Shown piece after piece: positions 5,916-12,622 of a stretch of DNA of 14,600 nucleotides; the first letter of the stretch is position 1, and the number at the start of each line of letters is the position of its first letter. The position numbers and the translations under genes were made by a program. The stretch comes from JBEKOF01 sp049513975. Its GTDB lineage: Bacteria > Verrucomicrobiota > Verrucomicrobiia > Limisphaerales > Palsa-1400. The notes beneath the pieces are model-generated. The model was given only the letters and a program-made list of their open reading frames with translations, did not search any database and was not told the origin of the DNA. The stretch lies in NCBI GenBank assembly GCA_049513975.1, contig JBEKVM010000176.1, positions 1 to 14,600 on the forward strand. Reading direction: 5' to 3'.

Positions 5916-7082
5916 ATGAAAGAGAATATTGAAAAACGGGTCGCCGGCCTCTTTTTTTTGATGCTGGTGATCCTGGTGGGCGTGGCTTGGGCCGCGGTCA
6001 AGAACATCCGGGCCTCCAAGGACAAATCGGACTGGGTCAACCACACCCACGCCGTCCTCCAGGAAGCCAGCGAAATCTCCAGCCTCCTTCACGCCGGCGA
6101 TGCCTCCATGCGGGCTTACCTCCTGACCGGCGACAAACGCGACCAAGCCGATTACCGCACCGCCTACAACGCCATGATCGTGGAACTGGAATTGGCCAAG
6201 GCCCTGACCCGGGGCGACCGCAGCGAGGAAGCCCAGCAAAACGAGTTTCTCAAACTGGACAAACTCATCGCCCGGCACGTCGCCGCCACCAAAGCCCTGG
6301 TCCAGGCTCGGGAACAGGGCGGAGTGGAAGGCGCCCGCCAGGCCTCTCTGGCCCATCCGGATGACGAGTCCACCGGCGATATTGACCGGCTGATTGCCGA
6401 CCTCAAGAAATTGGAAAACGGCCTCCTCAGCCAGCGCGATGTCGAGGCCAAAAAGCAGGCCCTCGACACCACCCATCTCATTTATGCCGGTGTCATCGTC
6501 AACTTCGCCCTCCTCCTCTTCGCCAGTGTCCTCATTCGCGACGACCTCAAAGCCCGGCGCATTGCCGCCACCGCCATGGCGGAAGCCAACGCCCAACTCG
6601 AGGCCAAAGTCCAGGAACGCACCGCCGAACTGGTCAAAAGCAACCAGGCCCTCAAAAAGGAAAACCTGGAACGCCGCTGGTCTTATCAGGCCCTCGATCA
6701 CCAATTCCGTTACAATCAACTCATCATTAATGCCATCAGCGAAATGGTTTTTGTCGTGAGCAAAGCTCTCAATATCAGCCGCGTCAACCCCTCCGTCACC
6801 CATGTCACCCAATGGGAGGCGCAAGAACTCATTTCCCAATCCATCGAGCGCGTGCTGCAGCCGTCGGCCGACGGCCCGGCCAACCCCATCATCTCCGCCT
6901 TGAACGAAGGCCGCGAACTCCAGGAGCGCCCGGCCACGCTGGTCACCAAAGCCGGCGCCACCATCCCGGTTCGCTTCAACCTCGTCCCCTTGCGGGACGA
7001 CAACAAAGTCGTGGGCGGCGTCGTGACCGTCCGGCCCTGGCTGGGTGCCCCCCCGCCGCCAGCCCCCCAGCCGCCGGCATGA
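5916..7082 (+). CDS. Membrane sensor with CHASE3 and PAS domains, no kinase domain
   Basis: A 388-residue inner-membrane protein. TM helix 1 is at about 10-28. An extracytoplasmic CHASE3 domain follows at about 35-187, with the typical helical signature MRAYLLTGDKRDQADY (65-80). TM helix 2 is at about 188-207. A cytoplasmic coiled coil runs from 215 to 262 (AMAEANAQLEAKVQERTAELV), then a PAS-like domain from about 263 to 375 (INAISEMVFVVSKALNISRVN... to VVGGVVTVRP), and a Pro-rich tail GAPPPPAPQPPA. CHASE3 normally heads a histidine kinase, cyclase or methyl-accepting protein. Here nothing follows the PAS domain: no HisKA H-box, no N/G boxes, no GGDEF. The next gene is a lone receiver. It may signal through a separate kinase, or be a kinase that lost its C-terminus. 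The Pro-rich end argues for a settled terminus. Confidence 0.85.
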   Translation: MKENIEKRVAGLFFLMLVILVGVAWAAVKNIRASKDKSDWVNHTHAVLQEASEISSLLHAGDASMRAYLLTGDKRDQADYRTAYNAMIVELELAKALTRGDRSEEAQQNEFLKLDKLIARHVAATKALVQAREQGGVEGARQASLAHPDDESTGDIDRLIADLKKLENGLLSQRDVEAKKQALDTTHLIYAGVIVNFALLLFASVLIRDDLKARRIAATAMAEANAQLEAKVQERTAELVKSNQALKKENLERRWSYQALDHQFRYNQLIINAISEMVFVVSKALNISRVNPSVTHVTQWEAQELISQSIERVLQPSADGPANPIISALNEGRELQERPATLVTKAGATIPVRFNLVPLRDDNKVVGGVVTVRPWLGAPPPPAPQPPA

Positions 7083-7089
7083 CCGGCCG

Positions 7090-7155
7090 CATATACCCCG
7101 CATATACCCCGCATATACCCCGCTTTAACTCCCATGTTTACCCCATGTTTACCCC
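7090..7155 (+). repeat. Six-unit 11-bp tandem array abutting the receiver start codon
   Basis: The 66 bp divide into CATATACCCCG three times (7090-7122), a degenerate CTTTAACTCCC (7123-7133), and ATGTTTACCCC twice (7134-7155). The next base is the A of the receiver ATG at 7156. It begins seven bases after the sensor stop. The ATGs at 7134, 7145 and 7156 fall in three different frames. No Shine-Dalgarno site is present. The array fills almost the whole intergenic gap. Confidence 0.93.
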
Positions 7156-7545
7156 ATGAAAAAGCACATTCTTTCAGTTGATGACGAACAAGACATCCGC
7201 GAACTCCTGCAGGAAAGTTTGGGCATGCGGGGTTACCGCGTCTCCACCGCCGCCACCCCCGACGAGGCCCGGAAAATCGCCAAGGCCGACCGCCCTGACT
7301 TGATCATCCTTGACTTCCAAATCGAGGAAAGCGACGGCTTTGTTTTGATTGACGAATTCAGGAAGCTCTATCCCAACATCCCCCTCATGCTCCTGACCGG
7401 CGCCGTTTTCGGCAAGGGCGCCGTCCGCGAAGTCATTGAGAAGAAAGTGGCCAGCTACCTGGACAAAACCGCCTCCCTTTCCCAAATCATGGACGAAATC
7501 CACCGTCTCATCGGCGACCCCGAAGCCGGTGGAGCGAAGAATTAA
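7156..7545 (+). CDS. Stand-alone response-regulator receiver domain (CheY-like)
   Basis: A 129-residue single-domain protein. The acidic pocket is Asp9-Asp10 (SVDDEQD), the phosphoacceptor is Asp53 (LIILDFQIEESDG), the switch Thr is Thr81 (LMLLTGA) and the conserved Lys is Lys104 (SYLDKTAS). All residues needed for phosphorylation and conformational switching are present. No output domain follows. It would relay phosphate to, or bind, a partner protein, as CheY or Spo0F do. It follows the kinase-less CHASE3-PAS sensor across a tandem 11-bp array, so a histidine kinase from elsewhere must phosphorylate it. Start ATG at 7156 fits the usual MKKHILSVDDE opening. Confidence 0.92.
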   Translation: MKKHILSVDDEQDIRELLQESLGMRGYRVSTAATPDEARKIAKADRPDLIILDFQIEESDGFVLIDEFRKLYPNIPLMLLTGAVFGKGAVREVIEKKVASYLDKTASLSQIMDEIHRLIGDPEAGGAKN

Positions 7546-7546
7546 T

Positions 7547-7590
7547 CCCCGGCCTGCCCTTGCAGCGGCAGGGAATGGAGAGAACCGGGG
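7547..7590. terminator. Nested hairpin between convergent genes, possible bidirectional terminator
   Basis: Outer arms CCCCGG (7547-7552) and CCGGGG (7585-7590) enclose an inner hairpin, CCTGCC (7553-7558) / GGCAGG (7567-7572) with an 8-nt loop. It occupies the 54-bp gap between the receiver stop and the oxidoreductase stop. Neither side has a strong T-run, so Rho-independent action is uncertain. Confidence 0.45.
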
Positions 7591-7599
7591 TTGGAATGG

Positions 7600-8580
7600 T
7601 TAGAATCCACGCGGTTTCAAACCCGCCGTCGCATAAACCGCGTCAATCACCCGCATATTCGCCAGCGCGTCCGCTGCCGTGGTCACGACAGGCCCCTCGC
7701 CTCGCACCGCCGCTGCGAAGGCCCGCAATTGCCAGGCATAGCTTCGCTCCGGCGAAAACCGTTCCACCCGTGTGCCGCCGTCACTCCGCACCTTCAGCCG
7801 ATGGAAAAAATGCGGCTGAAAAGGAAACCAGACCCGCAATTCTCCCTTCGTTCCACGGACCAGCGCCCACGTCCACAGCAAAATCCGCGACCACAAGGAG
7901 CAGGTCATGCGGGCCGTCGCGCCCGCCGGGAACTGGAATTCCGCCTCCATAAACCGGTCAATTTGCGGCGAAGCCAGCAGCGCCCGCGCCCCGGTCACCT
8001 CCGGTTCCGCCCCCGCCAGGAAGCGAATCAGATTAATGCAATAACACCCCAGATCCATCGTCGCTCCGCCACCCAACTCATACCGATAGCGGATGTTGGA
8101 AGGATTCCAGAGCGGCGCGCAAAAATGCGCTTCAACGTGGCGCAACCCGCCCAATTCCCCGCCCGCCACAATCTCCTTCATGCGCAACACCAGCGGATGA
8201 CAGCGGTAATGAAATGCCTCGACCAATATCCGCCCCGCCCTGGCCGCCGCCTCCTTCATCTGTTGCGCTTCCCGCGCATTGCAACTCATTGGCTTCTCGC
8301 AAAGCACATGTTTGCCCGCCTGGAGCGAGCGAATGCTCCACTCCGCGTGCAAACTGTTGGGCAGCGCAATATAAACGGCGTCAATCCCCGCATCCTCCGC
8401 CAACTCCTGGTAACTTCCCAGCGCGCGGGGAATCCCGAACCGCCGCGCAAAATCCCCGGCCCGCGCCGGGTCGCGCGCCGCCACCGCCTCGACGCGCACC
8501 TCGCCGCCGAGCAATCGTGCCGGGTCCACCAGCGCGGCCGGCCCAATTCGCGCCGCCCCCAACATTCCAATTCTAATCAT
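7600..8580 (-). CDS. Gfo/Idh/MocA-family NAD(P)-dependent oxidoreductase
   Basis: A 326-residue protein from the ATG at 8578-8580 (MIRIGMLGAARIG); GGAGAG lies just upstream. An N-terminal Rossmann fold (1-120) carries the nucleotide loop LGAARIGPAAL and the conserved EKP (95-97) in HVLCEKPMSCNA, where the Lys acts in catalysis. LVEAFHYRCHPLVLRMKEIV and GGATMDLGCYCINLIRFLAG are typical of the C-terminal beta-sheet domain and substrate pocket. The GAARI start and EAFxYRxHP motif resemble the D-xylose dehydrogenase / dihydrodiol dehydrogenase branch, but substrate cannot be assigned. The gap to the upstream aceE stop is 38 bp, so read-through from aceE is likely. A longer reading from 8622 overlaps aceE and adds a non-conserved arm. 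Confidence 0.88.
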   Translation of the reverse strand: MIRIGMLGAARIGPAALVDPARLLGGEVRVEAVAARDPARAGDFARRFGIPRALGSYQELAEDAGIDAVYIALPNSLHAEWSIRSLQAGKHVLCEKPMSCNAREAQQMKEAAARAGRILVEAFHYRCHPLVLRMKEIVAGGELGGLRHVEAHFCAPLWNPSNIRYRYELGGGATMDLGCYCINLIRFLAGAEPEVTGARALLASPQIDRFMEAEFQFPAGATARMTCSLWSRILLWTWALVRGTKGELRVWFPFQPHFFHRLKVRSDGGTRVERFSPERSYAWQLRAFAAAVRGEGPVVTTAADALANMRVIDAVYATAGLKPRGF

Positions 8581-8618
8581 CTCTCCGACTTGATTTGAGG
8601 AATCATCCGCGCCCCCGG

Positions 8619-11348
8619 TCAAAACGCAGCTATCTTGGGGAAGTCTTTCTCGGGGTCAATGTTCAAGTCCCGGATGGCCTGGGCGACGGTCTCGCGGCTG
8701 ACCGCGCCCCGTTGGGCCAGGGTGTGGAGGGTCGCGATGACGGTGCTTTCGGCGTCAATTTCGAAAAAGCGGCGCAAGTGGGCGCGGCTTTCGCTGCGGC
8801 CAAAACCATCGGTGCCCAGGGTGGTCAAGCCGCCGGGAACCCATTTGGCGATCTGGTCGGGAACGATTTTCATGTAGTCGGAAACGGCGATGAAAGGGCC
8901 GGTTTCTTTTTCGAGCAATTGCTGGAGGTAAGGCTTCCTGGCGGGCTGGGCGGGGTGGAGCATGTTCCAACGCGCGGCCAGGAGGGCTTCGTTGCGGAGA
9001 TTCTTGTAGGAGGTGGCGCTCCAAACGTCGGCGGAGACATCGTAGCGCGCGGCCAGAATTTCCTGGGCGCGCAGGGCGGAGCGGAGGATGCTGCCGCTGC
9101 CGAGGAGGTGGGCCCGGTGTTTTTTGCCCTCGGGACCGGGCTTGAATTTGTAGAGGCCCTTGATGATGCCGTCCGCGCAACCGGGGGGCATGGGCGGCTG
9201 GGGATAGCCTTCGTTGTAAAGGCAAAGGTAATACATGATTTCCTCCCCATCCTCGAACATCCGTTTCATGCCATCGCAAATAATGGCGGCCACTTCGTAG
9301 GCGAAGGCGGGATCATAGACGTAAAGAGTGGGGATGGTGGAGGCGGTGAGAGGGGAATGGCCGTCCTGGTGTTGCAGCCCCTCGCCGTTGAGGGTGGTGC
9401 GGCCGGAAGTGGCGCCGAGCAAAAAGCCTTTGGTCCGGCTGTCGCCGGCCAGCCAGAATTCATCGCCCACGCGCTGCGGGCCGAACATGGAATAGTAAAT
9501 ATAGAAGGGAATCAGGTTGACGGCGTGGTTGGCGTAGGCGGTGCCGGCGGCGACAAAGGAGGCCATCGCGCCGGCTTCGGTGATGCCTTCTTCCAGAATC
9601 TGGCCGTCCTTGGCTTCGTGGTAGAAGCTGAAGCCGGCCTGCTTGTCCACCGGTTCGTAAAGCTGTCCCTTGGAGGAGTAGATGCCGATCTGGCTGAAGA
9701 GCGGATCAATGCCGAAGGTGCGGGCTTCGTCGGGAATAATGGGAACGACGCGCCGGCCGATGTTGGGGTCCCGCGCCAGAATGGTCAGCAGGCGGACAAA
9801 ACTCTTGGTGGTGGAAGCCTCGCCCGCGCCGGAACCCTTGAGCAATTCCTGGAAGGCCTCCAGGCGCGGGGTCTTGAGCGGTGGCGCCTTGACCTGGCGT
9901 TTGGGGACAAAACCGCCCAACTTCTTGCGCCGTTCCAGCAAATACTTCGTTTCGGCGGAATCCCTGGCCGGACGAAAGAAGGGAGTGTCAACAATATCTT
10001 CATCGCTGATGGGCACGTCGAAGCGGGCGCGGAACTCGCGCAACTCCTTTTCGTTCATCTTTTTCTGCTGGTGGGAAATGTTGCGGCCTTCGCCGGCTTC
10101 GCCCAGGCCGTAGCCTTTGACCGTCTTGGCCAGAATGGCGGTGGGGCCGCCCTTGTGTTCCACGGCGGCCTTGTAGGCGGCATAAACCTTGACCGGATCG
10201 TGGCCGCCGCGCACTAGGCGGGTCAGGTCGTCGTCGCTCAGAGGGTCCACCAGGCGGAGGAGTTGGGGATATTTGCCGAAGAAATGGCGGCGGATGTAGC
10301 TGCCGGGAGCAACGGTGTATTTTTGGAAATCGCCATCCACCGCCTCGTCCATGCGCTTGAGGAGCAGGCCGGAATCGTCGCGGGCGAACAGTTCATCCCA
10401 GGCGGAGCCCCAGATGACTTTGATGACATGCCAGCCCGCGCCGCGAAAGACGCCCTCCAGTTCCTGGATGATCTTGCCGTTGCCGCGCACCGGGCCGTCG
10501 AGGCGCTGTAAATTGCAGTTGACAACCCAGGTGAGGTTGTCCAGCCCCTCGCGCGCCGCCAGGGTGAGGGCGCCGAGGGTTTCCGGCTCATCGGCTTCGC
10601 CATCGCCGACGAAGGCCCAAACGCGCGGTTCCTTTTCCGTTTGGAGCAGGCCGCGGGCCTTGAGGTAGCGGACAAAGCGGGCCTGATAGATGGACATGAT
10701 GGGGCCGAGCCCCATGGAGACGGTGGGGAATTGCCAGAAATCAGGCATCAAATAGGGATGGGGGTAGGAAGAAAGGCCGCCGCCCTCGGCCAGTTCGCGG
10801 CGGAAATTGTGGAGATGGCGCTCGTCCAGGCGGTACTCCAAATAGGCGCGGGCGTAATTGCCGGGCGAGGTGTGGCCCTGAAAATAAACCAGGTCGGCGG
10901 GCCATTTATTGTCGCCGCCGCGAAAGAAATGGTTGTAGGCCACTTCGTAAAGAGTGGCCATGGAGGCATAGCTGGAAATGTGGCCGCCCACCTCGGCTTC
11001 CTCGCGCTGGGCGTTGACGACCATGGCCATGGCGTTCCAGCGGGCCAGGCTCTTGATGCGCCTCTCCAGTTCCCGGTTGCCGGGATAATGCGGCTCGGCG
11101 CCGGGCGGGATGGTATTGATGTAGGGGGTGTTGACGGGCTGGGCCGCCGCCGACCCGGCCGAGCGCAGGCGCAAGATCAGGTCGTTGCGCAACAAACGGG
11201 CCACTTCCGCGTCCAGGTTTCTCAGCCCGGCCTCAATCGTCCCCTCCAGCGCGTTGACCAAGCTGTGATCGGAAGGGCCGGGCGGCCCCGGCGGCGAGGC
11301 GGACTGGGCCGCGATTCCGGGCCGGTGGGATTTAGGTCTGCTCTGCAT
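8619..11348 (-). CDS. aceE: Pyruvate dehydrogenase E1 component, homodimeric type
   Basis: A 909-residue protein closely matching the E. coli AceE plan (887 residues). It decarboxylates pyruvate with thiamine diphosphate and acetylates the lipoyl group of E2. Visible are INTIPP (77-82), VYFQGHTSPGNYARAYLE (154-171), LSSYPHPYLMPDFWQFPTVSMGLG (192-215), the ThDP-Mg motif GDGEADEPE...NCNLQ (248-281), RNISHQ with the active-site-loop His426, VPIIPDEARTFG, GQILEEGITEAGA with the ThDP-activating Glu, FYIYYSMFGPQRVGDEFW, SGRTTLNGEGLQHQDGHS, ERWNMLHP-type ARWNMLHP, and LGTDGFGRSESR near the end. All domains are intact. The N-terminus has an extra Pro/Gly-rich arm (19-27) without visible function. No E2 (aceF) or E3 gene is in the window. 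An oxidoreductase gene follows 38 bp downstream. No Shine-Dalgarno site precedes the ATG; the upstream region is repeat-rich non-coding DNA. Confidence 0.95.
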   Translation of the reverse strand: MQSRPKSHRPGIAAQSASPPGPPGPSDHSLVNALEGTIEAGLRNLDAEVARLLRNDLILRLRSAGSAAAQPVNTPYINTIPPGAEPHYPGNRELERRIKSLARWNAMAMVVNAQREEAEVGGHISSYASMATLYEVAYNHFFRGGDNKWPADLVYFQGHTSPGNYARAYLEYRLDERHLHNFRRELAEGGGLSSYPHPYLMPDFWQFPTVSMGLGPIMSIYQARFVRYLKARGLLQTEKEPRVWAFVGDGEADEPETLGALTLAAREGLDNLTWVVNCNLQRLDGPVRGNGKIIQELEGVFRGAGWHVIKVIWGSAWDELFARDDSGLLLKRMDEAVDGDFQKYTVAPGSYIRRHFFGKYPQLLRLVDPLSDDDLTRLVRGGHDPVKVYAAYKAAVEHKGGPTAILAKTVKGYGLGEAGEGRNISHQQKKMNEKELREFRARFDVPISDEDIVDTPFFRPARDSAETKYLLERRKKLGGFVPKRQVKAPPLKTPRLEAFQELLKGSGAGEASTTKSFVRLLTILARDPNIGRRVVPIIPDEARTFGIDPLFSQIGIYSSKGQLYEPVDKQAGFSFYHEAKDGQILEEGITEAGAMASFVAAGTAYANHAVNLIPFYIYYSMFGPQRVGDEFWLAGDSRTKGFLLGATSGRTTLNGEGLQHQDGHSPLTASTIPTLYVYDPAFAYEVAAIICDGMKRMFEDGEEIMYYLCLYNEGYPQPPMPPGCADGIIKGLYKFKPGPEGKKHRAHLLGSGSILRSALRAQEILAARYDVSADVWSATSYKNLRNEALLAARWNMLHPAQPARKPYLQQLLEKETGPFIAVSDYMKIVPDQIAKWVPGGLTTLGTDGFGRSESRAHLRRFFEIDAESTVIATLHTLAQRGAVSRETVAQAIRDLNIDPEKDFPKIAAF

Positions 11349-11465
11349 TCAAAGTTTAAGGTTCACGATTCAAATCCAAGCATTCGCTGCGCGCATGCCC
11401 CGCTCGAAGTCTAAAGTTTCATGGGCAAAGTTCAAAGTTTTTTTTGGCGAACTTAGGCGTGGGGT

Positions 11466-11522
11466 GGAGTGATGGGGTGATGGAGTGGTGCAAGTGCAGA
11501 TTGCAGAGTGCAGAATGCAAGA
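11466..11522. repeat. Adjacent 8-bp (GGAGTGAT) and 7-bp (TGCAGAN) tandem words
   Basis: GGAGTGAT, GGGGTGAT and GGAGTGGT run from 11466 to 11489. TGCAGAT, TGCAGAG, TGCAGAA and TGCAAGA run from 11495 to 11522. The 8-bp word also occurs upstream of xdhC on the opposite strand and again around 11774-11813. Confidence 0.88.
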
Positions 11523-11603
11523 TGGGAGCAATCGGCGAATTCGACTGTTTTGACGGGAAATGCGGTTGGGTGCATGGCAACCCCCCCCTTCCCCCTGGGT
11601 CGC

Positions 11604-11631
11604 AAATCCGAAATCCGAAATCCGAAATCCG
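11604..11631. repeat. Four perfect AAATCCG heptads
   Basis: Four exact 7-bp units in tandem. Translated on the minus strand they give the recurrent 'ISDFGFR' pattern, which is a translation artefact of the repeat. Confidence 0.95.
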
Positions 11632-11670
11632 AAGTGCATGACAGGCCCCCCACCCCCCTGGGGTCGGGAA

Positions 11671-11730
11671 GTGAAAACAGGTGAAATTAGCTGAAACTAG
11701 GTGAAACCAGGTGAAATTAGGTGAAAAGAA
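11671..11730. repeat. 10-bp tandem array, consensus GTGAAANNAG, six units
   Basis: Units are GTGAAAACAG, GTGAAATTAG, CTGAAACTAG, GTGAAACCAG, GTGAAATTAG and GTGAAAAGAA. A diverged seventh, ACTGAAATCA, follows. The period is close to one helical turn, with a constant GTGAAA face and variable bases 7-8. Confidence 0.93.
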
Positions 11731-12042
11731 ACTGAAATCAGCCGCCATCCTTTTTGAACGGCGAACCCCGTGTGGAGTGATGGAGCAGGAGTCATGGAGG
11801 GATGGAGTGATGGCGTCGGCGCGGCCAACGCCAGCAGAAGAATGCGGGGAATCCCGTCTTGGACCCGTCACCGTCTGATTCCACTGTGCCTTCCCCGTTC
11901 TCACTATATGGATTTTAGCATGTAGGGAAGGATTGCTGGAAGGTTCTAAGCGTTAGATACTTAGGTTTGGAAATTGTGAATTATAAATGGAAGGAGAGGA
12001 CAGGGTGGGCAGTGCGGCAAGCGGCAAACCAAGGAATTGAAC

Positions 12043-12069
12043 CACGGATGGCACGGATTTCACGGATAA
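12043..12069. repeat. Three 9-bp CACGGATNN units
   Basis: CACGGATGG, CACGGATTT and CACGGATAA are in exact tandem. The same style of word follows at 12206-12234 (CGCAGATCA, CGCAGATGAA, CGCAGATGAA) and at 12273-12290 (ACCACGCGG, ACCACGCGA). Confidence 0.9.
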
Positions 12070-12097
12070 AAAAGACCTTTCAACGCGAAGCCGCCAG

Positions 12098-12177
12098 TGC
12101 GAACCGAAGGCAACGAAGGCAACGAAGGAATTGCCCCTCTTCGTTTGCTTGGTTCGCTTCTGTTGCAAAAGGTGCTC
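12098..12177. repeat. Interspersed inverted-repeat element, copy A
   Basis: Left arm GCGAACCGAAGGCAACGAAG (12099-12118) pairs imperfectly with right arm CTTCGTTTGCTTGGTTCGC (12139-12157) and would form a long hairpin. Compared with copy B it has one extra 9-bp CAACGAAGG unit. Both copies end in GTGCTC. Confidence 0.85.
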
Positions 12178-12398
12178 ATGGAGAGGACAAGAAAAGGCCT
12201 TTGCCCGCAGATCACGCAGATGAACGCAGATGAAGAGCTTTTCTTTTCCCTAAGAAACTCTTTGAACCGCGAACCACGCGGACCACGCGAAAAATCCAGA
12301 CCTGTCCCCGAAAGCTTTTAGCGTTCGGGTGTTTGGTGTATTTCGCGGTTTACCCGGAATTCTGTATTGGCACGGGTTTGGAAGTTCGCTGGCCCGAA

Positions 12399-12470
12399 TG
12401 CGAACAGAAGGGAACGAAGGAATAGCCCCTCTTCGTTTCCTTGGTTTGCTTCTGTTCCAAAAAAGTGCTC
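12399..12470. repeat. Interspersed inverted-repeat element, copy B
   Basis: A 72-bp sequence homologous along its length to copy A at 12098-12177, same orientation, about 220 bp away. Several stem substitutions occur (for example GAACAGAAG for GAACCGAAG), and arms CGAACAGAAG and CTTCTGTTC remain complementary. Confidence 0.85.
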
Positions 12471-12585
12471 TTGGGGGGCCAAATTGGGCGGGCGGCGGGC
12501 CGCAGGAGTCTGAGCGGCGAAGTGCGCCAGAGGAGTCGTTTTCGGGCGTTGCTGCGCGTGGGAAAAGTGAAAAGTTATGGTTTGA

Positions 12586-12612
12586 CCCCTACCCCCTACC
12601 CCTACCCCTACC
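12586..12612 (-). other. G-quadruplex motif (GGGGTA-type) just after the Mrr gene
   Basis: On the plus strand C-runs of 4, 5, 4, 4 and 2 are separated each time by TA. The minus strand, which is the transcript of the Mrr gene, therefore reads as four GGGG tracts with two-base TA loops, a canonical G-quadruplex pattern 11-37 nt past the stop codon. It could form in the mRNA 3' end or in DNA. Confidence 0.8.
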
Positions 12613-12622
12613 TTCTGCTACA

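Larger units (their letters stand above)
11349..12622. other. Gene-free region made of short tandem words and inverted repeats
   Basis: No reading frame here has family motifs, normal composition or a start signal. What it holds: AAAGTTT-like words near 11352-11440, 8-bp GGAGTGAT words (11466-11489, 11774-11781 and after), TGCAGAN heptads (11495-11522), AAATCCG heptads (11604-11631), a 10-bp GTGAAANNAG array (11671-11730), CACGGATNN units (12043-12069), two copies of an 80-bp imperfect inverted repeat, CGCAGATGA units (12206-12234), ACCACGCGN units (12273-12290), and a C-rich tract (12586-12612). The upstream region of aceE must lie in its left part, but I cannot fix a promoter. No tRNA or rRNA was seen. 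Confidence 0.8.

Noticed and set aside
5895..7103. 402-codon minus-strand frame opposite the CHASE3 gene
   Set aside because: Antisense shadow; the plus strand encodes TM helices, CHASE3 and PAS motifs.
7090..7155. CRISPR-like array
   Set aside because: Units are 11 bp with no spacers, so this is a simple tandem repeat. The same holds for 11671-11730.
8581..8622. Upstream extension of the oxidoreductase
   Set aside because: It would overlap aceE and add a non-conserved arm before the Rossmann strand; ATG at 8580 begins right at the fold.
8595..10217. 540-codon plus-strand frame opposite aceE, and 10641-11414 likewise
   Set aside because: aceE is certain on the other strand. The frames have shadow composition (Gly/Val/Ala runs) and no motifs.
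11419..11904. Minus-strand frames giving ISDFGFR-type peptides
   Set aside because: Direct translation of AAATCCG heptads and GTGAAANNAG units.
11880..12000. Possible tRNA or small structured RNA
   Set aside because: No acceptor stem, CCA or T-loop pattern could be built.
12097..12321. Small plus-strand frames in the repeat region (also 11967-12233 and 12329-12661)
   Set aside because: They translate the tandem words and inverted repeats (for example QITQMNAD from CGCAGATGA units). Such products are repeat artefacts, with no start signal.
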